From Pollenia angustigena (lineage: Eukaryota; Arthropoda; Insecta; Diptera; Polleniidae), in NCBI GenBank assembly GCA_930367215.1, contig OV884058.1:171412478-171476477 (forward strand): a stretch of 64,000 nucleotides of DNA. Direction: 5' to 3'. Positions within the stretch are counted from its first letter, which is position 1; each line of letters opens with the position of its first letter. Both the position numbers and the translations under genes were made by a program. This document shows, piece after piece, positions 56,879-64,000 of this stretch. The notes under the pieces are model-generated. The model had not been told where the DNA came from, did not search any database, and saw only the letters and a list, made by a program, of their open reading frames with translations.

Positions 56879-58324
56879 CCCGATAGCTTTCATACATGCC
56901 CCATTTGCAAAAATCACCTTAACTGCCGAATATCTCGAAAAAGCTTTATAGAGAAACAATTTGACAAACATATAAAATTTAAAAAAACTAATATTTCGCT
57001 TAAATAAAGAAAAGCACGGCAATAAAAATAAAATTTTGTTACAACCAAAAAATGCCTTTGTATAAATACAATAATAACAATAATATGTGTAAGGTAATAA
57101 AATATGTCATATTTTAACAAAAGTTACGTAGATAAACCCATTCGATATGGTTAATAAAGGAAAATTACATCCTTTTGAACGAAAACAAAAACATAAATGA
57201 CACACATTCACCCAGGAATACCAAACACAAATAGTCAGATATGGGACACTGTATTGTACAGAAAAAAAAAATACATTACAAAATAAAATTATAATTACTT
57301 TCTTATTTATGCTAATGAAATCCTTTTATTATAAGAAAAACATCCTTATTTATGGTAACCAACTCATACGCATATGAGCTAAATATGTTAAGTAGAGTCT
57401 GAAAACTGTTGGGGGAGTTTTAGACTTCATTACTTTATTACAATTTTCTTATCTTCTTAAAAGGGAATTTTCAACAAGAAATTTTCAAAAATAATGTACA
57501 AAACCCTTAAATGTATGCTATATTTCTTAAATATATGCTACACTTTTTATAAACCCCTAATAAGTATTCTACAAAATAAAACATTATTTAAGTTTTTTGT
57601 GAAGAAAAAACTATCCATTTGAAAGTTTAATGTGAATTTCGTAATGTGCAATTTGGGAACAGAATTTTAATGCATTTACTGCATCTTTTACAGCACACTT
57701 AAGGAACTTTTTCTTTTAAAGGGTAACTAGTAGTGACTAGTAGCATTCAAAGTATTAACATCGTAAAAGTAAAAACTTAATGGAATTTTTAAGTAAAATA
57801 TTATGTTTTCTTGTTAATATGTTTTCATTTATTAAAAAAAAAAAACTAGTCCAAAATTTAAGTTTTCTTTATAAATTTCTTAGAAAATTGTAAGTCAGTT
57901 TCTCATTTCGTCTTTAATCTCCTTCTTAAGACTTTTTTTTTGCAAATCTTATAAATACAATTGAACAGTTTTATTTCGTCATAAATGACTTTTCTTTGCC
58001 AAACAATGCTGATGTTGACAATGATTACAACTTCATATGATATTTAGATTATGATAATGCATTTATTCATTTATTCTTTCATTCATTCGTTCATTGTATT
58101 GCTATTGGAAACAGTTCAAGTGCCATTTTATATGTGTTGGTTGGTTGGTTCTTACACTTGAATGCCTAATAAAACGATTATCAAGGAATAACATTTGTGT
58201 ACTGACTGTTGCTCTAATGTAAGTGCCATATACATACATACATGTAATAAAAAAATGGACTGGGAATTTCCAAAAGAAAGCTAAATAGTTATTGGTAATA
58301 AAGGTATTAAAAGTAATGTTTGTA
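56879..58324. other. Unassigned AT-rich DNA
   Basis: No supported feature is visible. TTCATTCATT-type simple sequence lies near 58070-58096. Confidence 0.4.
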
Positions 58325-59167
58325 ACACACAGAAAAAAATCAAGTTAAAAACGTCGAAAACAAGGTTGATTTAAATTTTTTCGGTGGTGATTTTGCTTCA
58401 TACGGGTTTCATGTTAATTCAACCTGATTTTACAATAACTGCGAACAACATTTTTTTCTTTTGAAATAACTATAATTCATGTTAATTTAACATTGCAGTA
58501 AAGTTAGAGCAAAATGTAATTTATATTGAAATAACAATCGGAATCACGTTGAATGAAAGTTATTTCCAGTTGAAACAACGTGAATTTCATGTAGAATCAA
58601 ATGGGTTCGAGTGTATTTTAACAGTGTGAAGAAGCTTCAGACAACATTTGCATTTATGTAAGAATAATTCAAAACCCTGTAACACATGTTTCACTTATTT
58701 TGTATTCTCCTTTGTTAACAGAAGCATCAGCAGAATCGCCCGATATGGTCATCATTCTACTTTGAAAACTTGATGTACTATTTAAATAAACAATTTTAAT
58801 TAAAAGAATACGGGAATTGTCTTCTTTTTATAACATATTTTAAAAGTGAAAATAAAAAATGTACATAATTAAGTAGGTATGCATGTTAATTTAACAAGAT
58901 AAACTTTTGATTTTAATACAAAACAGGTTTTTATGGATTCAATATTGAATCCAGATTTATTTATATTTTAATATTTTATTTTTTATTTTTTTAACAGTGA
59001 ATAATATTAAATAAACGTAATTTAAGGTTATTTTGATATTTTTTATTAAAAATTAATATGAAATAATGATAAATTTAAGTAAAGGGCATAATTTTTCTGA
59101 AATTTAACATGATTCTCAATCAACATTTTTCCATGTTAATTTTACATGGGTAGTTTTTTCTGTGTGT
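58325..59167. mobile_element. MITE with ACACACAGAAAAAA ends
   Basis: ACACACAGAAAAAA and TTTTTTCTGTGTGT form the ends. CATGTTAATTYAAC recurs at about 58410, 58479, 58883 and 59133. The length is 843 bp and it is non-coding. Confidence 0.6.
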
Positions 59168-59229
59168 AATGTTCTAAAGATACATTGATATTTATTTTGC
59201 TTTGATAAACTAAACTCAGAAAAGATTAC

Positions 59230-60045
59230 GGCTCCACGAAAAGCCCCCCAATGAAATAACGCCCAGGAAATAACCCCCAATGAAATAAACCCCAAAAAAT
59301 AGGAAATAACACCCAAAATCAGTGAATGAAATAACATCGAAAAATAAATGAAATAAGCCCCAAAACGAAAACGAAACAACCCCCAATATTTGGAAGTTAT
59401 TTCATATGAAATAACACCCAATGATGAAAATGAAATAACCCCCAATGAAATAAACCCCATCAGCAACAAAAATGAAATTATGCCCAAAATTCATAAAAGA
59501 GTCAGTTTAACCAAGGATTTCATGAAGTCAAGATGGACCAACAGCAAAGTCGCAAAATTATTGAAATGAATCGTGTGGAGGCCCGCAGGCGTCTTCTTCA
59601 TAATAAGGATATATTCGGTTCAAAAATATTGCTGCAGTTATTTTACCCGCCCGGATCCTTGTAGCCCTGCTCTATTTTTGCAGTTCGGAAGACAATTTGC
59701 CTTTTACGTTTGGCCTTTACACAACTACCTCCACCCCCAAAAACAAACAGCCTTACAAATGAAATAACTCCCGAATAAAAAATAAAATAACACCCAAATT
59801 AAAGACGCTATGAAACAAGCCCCAAATTTTAAAAATTTGTTGGGGGTTATTTCATTGGAGATTATTTCATAATTTCAAAACCCCATATAAGGAATGAAAT
59901 AATTCCCAAAAAAAAAATGAAAAATGGCCCAAAAAATTGGGATTTATTTCATATGAAATAACACCCAAAAATGTATGGAAAAAAATTGGGGAATATTTCA
60001 TTTCTTGTTTGGGCGTTATTTCATTGGGGGGCTTTTCGTGGAGCC
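59230..60045. mobile_element. Second foldback (MULE-like) element, 8-bp TSD
   Basis: GGCTCCACGAAAAGCCCCCC and its complement are flanked by AAGATTAC (59222-59229 and 60046-60053). Both arms are built from degenerate GAAATAACACCCAA units. Architecture and GGCT terminus parallel the element at 15370-16555. A coding-like insert lies between the arms. Confidence 0.82.
59533..59664 (+). CDS. Short coding-like stretch inside the foldback element
   Basis: An ATG in good insect context (TCAAGATGG) opens 43 codons, MDQQQSRKIIEMNRVEARRR, then LLHNKDIFGSKILLQLF and PPGSL, before TAG. The charged, amphipathic composition and codon balance differ from the A/T-rich arms. It is not a known transposase motif. 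It may be a captured host exon fragment, as in Pack-MULEs, or chance. Confidence 0.3.
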   Translation: MDQQQSRKIIEMNRVEARRRLLHNKDIFGSKILLQLFYPPGSL

Positions 60046-60423
60046 AAGATTACAACATCTTAATTTAAAGAAAAAACTGTTTGGTTGATCGAATTCGCAA
60101 CTGTTTTTCTCAATTTAATGAATTCTTAACTTTAAAAATTTTAAGTCAAACTATTGGCTGTACAGAAAAGTGGTTGCTGTTATATTTGGCAATAGAACCA
60201 TCTATCTATTGAGGCCAGAAAAAACACCTTCGATCATAGAGGATCCAATTAATAAAATAGCTACGAATGTTCCTATTTTTTTGAGCGAAATTTTTAAATT
60301 CCAAAGTAATTTAAAATTTGTTTCCGTCTACTTGGAAAGTGAAAAAGTTAGATATGGGCATTTCCATCGTACGTGACGTTTGTACGCCTTCAGAGGGATA
60401 GAGAGTTTGTAAAAATAGTAGTA

Positions 60424-60545
60424 CAGTATTTTTTGCTTAAAGTCACATCTTTTAGTTGCAAACAAGACGTGGACTATATCGCCACTATTGAGGCATATAA
60501 CCGAATTCGAATATAATCAAGTTATGGGAATATAGAAAATAAAGC
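60424..60545. mobile_element. Truncated pogo-like MITE end
   Basis: TA|CAGTATTTTTTGCTTAAAGT, then TGGACTATATCGCC and GGCATATAACCGAATTCG, matches the left part of the MITE at 104-693. The right end is missing. Confidence 0.6.
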
Positions 60546-62408
60546 GTTCATATAAATTACACCAACATCATTCTTATGGTATTGCAACAGAGTTTTTAAA
60601 AATTGTAATAAGCTATAATTAAATTGTAATAAGCTATAATAAGCTGCATATTACAGTTTGGGTATTTTTTGCTTTCTACCATATTTGAAAAAAGTTTCAA
60701 GCGTTTTAATTTTTTTAATCGTGGTTGACATTGTCATGGAAATGCCCATATGTTCCTCTTACTCCCACTGGAGCATAGGGCGTCACGTTGCAGTCATGCT
60801 TCACCAAACACTTATAAATCGTTTACCTACTTGTCTGAGACATCATGATGCATTTTGAACATGCAGACTACATGACTGTTCGCCTTCTCACTCTAGCAAG
60901 CTTTCAGTGGAAGCCAAAAAATACATTGCCCGGGAACTACTATGCCTATGACCGGAAGTAGTGAGTTGCTTGGACAGTCAGCAGAGGAATAATTTCTGGT
61001 CTCTCCCAAGTAAATGACAATCAGAAACTTTCCGCACTATGTGCACCTCCGAAAAAAGTCCTAGTCCTTAAGTGCGGTAAAAGAAACAGTAATTCTGACT
61101 GTTTAAAAATCCTTTTCAAAACTTTTTGACTCCAGATATGCCCTTATCTTGCTCTTTTAACCCTTTCTTAAAAACTAAAACACTTTATTGGTATTTATAG
61201 CTGTAACTTTATTTACACTGGATCAAATTCTAAGAAATAATATAAATTGAATTTGGCTTATAAGCATAAAATTAATTTCCCATTTACATGACTGAACATC
61301 TCAAGAAAAAAATTCTAATCAAACCATTTTGATAGTAATCAAAACGACTTCAAATATGTATAAATGTGTAAAATTCCTTACACATCATTATCGACAACGG
61401 CTTCATCAGTGCTCTATCAAATCTAATTTAGCTGACAAAGCAACAAAACAAAAAAAAACCAAATTAAAAAAAACTCATACCTACACAACAATAAATGAAA
61501 GGACAAACAGGAAGTTCGTTATCGATATTTCAAATCACTTTCTTTTTATTCAAGAATCATTAACAGACAACTGCATTTACAAAAATTATACTACTGAAAA
61601 AAAAGAAATTAAAGAAAACTAAAAAAAACCAAATAAAACCGTTTAGCCGGAACTCTGAAACGAAAAATAGAAAAACAGAAAGATGCGTAAACGTGTAATG
61701 AATAAAACATGATTTTAAGGAAGTTTTCATCAGGAAAATCCTTTAATCGTCTGCAACAAACCAACAGGAAAAAGTTGTTATCAAGGGAGAAAGTTAAACT
61801 GACGCACTTAGTAAATATGGTCAGTGTAGATGGTTAATGACCACACCTAACTCTGGCCGCTTTAGTTGGCTAAAAGGCATGATGACATTTAACCACCAGT
61901 TGAAATAATGAAGATTAATAAAGAATAAGGGGTTGAAATAATAATTACCCTTACCATTAAATATATTTACCATTTTATTTTTTTATTTTAAGCAAGAGAT
62001 TAGAAAAACAAAGCAAATAAATTATGGGCTGGAATCATTCAACTGAATTTCTTAATGAAGGGCTTAGGGGGCAAGCAAATGAAAATAAAATATGTGAGCA
62101 TTTTCAGATACCTAAAGGATTAATCCAAAATAACACAATTTAGGCATTTTTGGCGTGTTTTTTAAGAATCTGAACTACAAATCGAAAATTTCCCAATCAA
62201 TTAAAAACTTAGTTAACAAATTTTCAAAATGACTTATTAAACTGCTCTGCATCACAATCCTCCTTAAAAAATATCGTAATGATAAAATTTGATATACCAC
62301 ACTTATAAATATGTACATATGTATGTGTGAATACAAGATTTAGTTAAGGGGCCTAATAGCAGGTCTTAGAAGGCAAAACACTTACAAATGATTAGGAAGA
62401 AGAATGAT
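60546..62408. other. Unassigned DNA
   Basis: The part at about 60740-61080 is less AT-rich and looks decayed, but no motif is readable. A 97-codon frame at 61329-61622 is lysine/threonine-rich low complexity and probably chance. Confidence 0.4.
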
Positions 62409-62920
62409 TGTATTCCCGAAAATAACTTTGATAATATAATTGCAAGTGCCCGTGACTAAGACTGAATTGGCAAATTGGTTTTTTTTTGAATGAAGCAGTT
62501 TGTTTTTTAATTTTGTTTTTTCTTTTAACCCACTTACGACTACAATTTGAGTCGGAAAGAACCCAACCAATTGTAGGCGGATGTAAGAGAGGATAAACTC
62601 ACTGTTTATTGTTGGTGTTTTGTTTAAGCTTTGATATTGTTACAAGTAAGACTTAAGAGTGTTTATAATTCTTATTCGCTTTAGGGTTTTATTTGTTTAA
62701 TATTTTTGCCTTTTCTAAAATCTTTGGAAAAGGTTTCCTGATGATCTGGCCTAAGCAACCAGTGAAATGCGCATAGAAGCTAGCTTTTCCTCAACAATAA
62801 ATTTCAGTGTATTTATCAAATATGAAAAATTGGGAATTTAGCACGTCATACGGATATCGTATTAATAATAAACTTTGTATTCCCGAAAAATAACTTTGAT
62901 GATTAGGAATAAGATTTCCT
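62409..62920 (+). mobile_element. Retrozyme-like repeat, copy 2
   Basis: TGTATTCCCGAAAATAACTT at 62409 recurs at about 62877, giving one unit of about 468 bp plus the start of a second. Order and sequence match copy 1 at 39775-40425: TGTATTCCC start, a GTTTAAGCTTTGATATTGTT segment, the hammerhead, CAACAATAAATTTCA and a GGGAATT.AGCACG block. It has no coding capacity. Confidence 0.7.
62726..62790 (+). ncRNA. Type I hammerhead ribozyme (retrozyme copy 2)
   Basis: The core is CTGATGA (62738-62744). Stem II is CTGG/CCAG (62746-62749 with 62759-62762), then GAAA (62764-62767). Stem III is the loopless palindrome ATGCGCAT (62767-62774), and the cleavage base would be A62775. Stem I is long: GGAAAAG (62726-62732) with CTTTTCC (62784-62790), and TTTC with GAAG next to the core. 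Stem I and III sequences differ from copy 1 but keep pairing. Confidence 0.78.
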
Positions 62921-62989
62921 TTAAATTTTCAACTGTTTAAGAGTAATTCAGAAATAAGTTACGAGGAATTTTGTTTTTCATGCATGGAA

Positions 62990-63325
62990 TCTGACTTGTC
63001 GGATATATGCAAGTTGTTTGAGGACGCAAAGGAGGTATTAAGTTTTTAGGCGAGTTGGGAGATGTCTTGAGCTGTGTATTAGAGAACCTGCGCAACAGGA
63101 GAAACAGGAGACTGGGTGCACGTAGGGCAGTTTTCTGTTTAGTAGGGTGTCATTTCTTGTTTGGTATGAATTTTCATCTTCCACTACTTTCTTTATTCTT
63201 GAGTTTTCACTCTTTATTTCTTCTATTCTTTTCTAATTCGTATTCTATCACTTTCTATGGCGTCACAATGGACCGTTGACTTCGAACCAGCCTTTTTACC
63301 TTACCTAAACAAACCTAGCCAAAAC
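62990..63325 (+). pseudogene. I/LOA-type LINE 3'-end relic
   Basis: The CACAATGGACCGTTGACTTC segment and the tail CCTTACCTAAACAAACCTAG correspond to the 3' UTR of the LINE fragment at 7260-7825 (complement). The upstream part is a decayed end of the coding region. Confidence 0.55.
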
Positions 63326-64000
63326 CTATGGGCATGAATAATATTTCGTCCGAAATAAGGAGAATTTGTACGATTTAGATAAAATTACTAGCAGACGATT
63401 TGGAATTAAATTCTCTTCAAGTCATCTTAACTAATTTTTTTTCAGTTTTGGAGATATTCAGAAAAAAGTGGCGCTACAATTTTTTAATGCAAAATGAATG
63501 CTAATTTTTGTTTAAAAAGAATTAAAAAAAGTAAAGGCAGAAATTTTACAAATTGTTAACAGGAAAGGAAATTTCATTCTTAACCATAAGTAAGTATTTT
63601 GATCAAAATCGGATAAATACATAGTTCCTTAATCAAACGAAAAATTAGTAAAGCCCATAAGAAACTAGACGTGATATAATGAATCTGTCAATCAAAATCA
63701 CATAACAAAGTTCTTGCTCCTGCCTTTTTTGCCGACAAGTGTTATTAGCATAATTAAGGTTCAGTTAAAAACTAAAAATAAATTTTGATAACTGAATTTA
63801 ATTTGACAGAATAACAAAAATTCCTAATTAGAAAACTTTTAAATTATTTTTAAAAAAACGTTATAAAATGTTTTTTACAGCGGTTACGAATTGAATTTGG
63901 ACAAAAAACGTTTTCTTCTCTCTTTGTTTAGTTCATATAAAACACGTTTAGTTGGACTTGCGCTGCAACATTCATGTTTAACATATTTTTAAAAGTGAAC
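63326..64000. other. Unassigned AT-rich DNA
   Basis: No supported feature is visible in this stretch. Confidence 0.4.

Noticed and set aside
59116..59487. 123-codon hydrophobic frame on the minus strand
   Set aside because: It translates the GAAATAACCCC arm repeats of the foldback element at 59230-60045.
61329..61622. 97-codon lysine/threonine-rich frame
   Set aside because: Low complexity, no start context and no motif; most likely chance.
1..64000. CRISPR array or bacterial operon
   Set aside because: Tandem repeats present lack spacers of even length, and introns, LINEs and Transib elements show that the DNA is eukaryotic.

Overview
This window is AT-rich, repeat-dense eukaryotic DNA with no intact host gene that I can recognise. 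The content points to an insect, most likely a fly (Diptera): a Jockey-type LINE, I/LOA-type LINE relics with AACCTAA-like tails, many hAT, pogo and PIF/Harbinger-type MITEs, Helitron ends of the CTAG|T type, short ~55-nt introns, and internal GACGGACGG repeats. The species cannot be named from sequence alone. Almost every recognisable feature is a transposable element or its wreckage, often nested several layers deep.

0-14 kb: a pogo-like MITE, tandem Helitron-like 3' ends, a 2.0 kb hAT derivative holding a 1.04 kb palindrome with 274-bp arms identical over the parts compared, a second hAT derivative that swallowed a LINE 3' end, one possible host exon pair (9.6-9.85 kb), a tRNA-derived SINE, two tandem Helitron-like elements (one built on a ~395-bp tandem repeat), and a ~31-bp degenerate satellite. 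14-29 kb: a foldback element with a 9-bp target duplication, several small MITEs, a second SINE copy in the opposite orientation, a hAT MITE with an 8-bp target duplication, and a decayed CR1/Jockey-type reverse transcriptase. 29.5-33.7 kb: a Jockey-like LINE with nearly intact ORF2 inside a MITE. 37.1-39.2 kb: a Penelope-like element (RT plus GIY-YIG) with one in-frame stop and a hammerhead-like motif after it. 39.8-40.4 kb and 62.4-62.9 kb: two related retrozyme-like repeats, each with a hammerhead ribozyme motif. 40.5-41.6 kb: a Harbinger-type element with repeated CAATCGTGTGA motifs.

41.7-51.3 kb is the most structured part. A hAT transposase gene on the minus strand is split by two different Transib elements (Transib is the superfamily that gave rise to RAG1). 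They lie back to back and share 5-bp CGACG target copies: CGACG / Transib A (+) / CGACG / Transib B (-) / CGACG. If one CGACG is counted, the hAT frame continues across the whole 7.56 kb insertion. Transib A is decayed. Transib B appears intact: a 57-nt intron joins two exons into a 622-residue frame with D, D and E in the RAG1-like positions.

51-64 kb: further MITEs, a Helitron 5' end, a DUF4817-type helix-turn-helix relic, a Transib A-like relic, a second foldback element carrying a short captured coding-like stretch, the second retrozyme copy and another LINE 3' relic. The genes do not form a pathway. They interact only as nested and mutually parasitic mobile elements.
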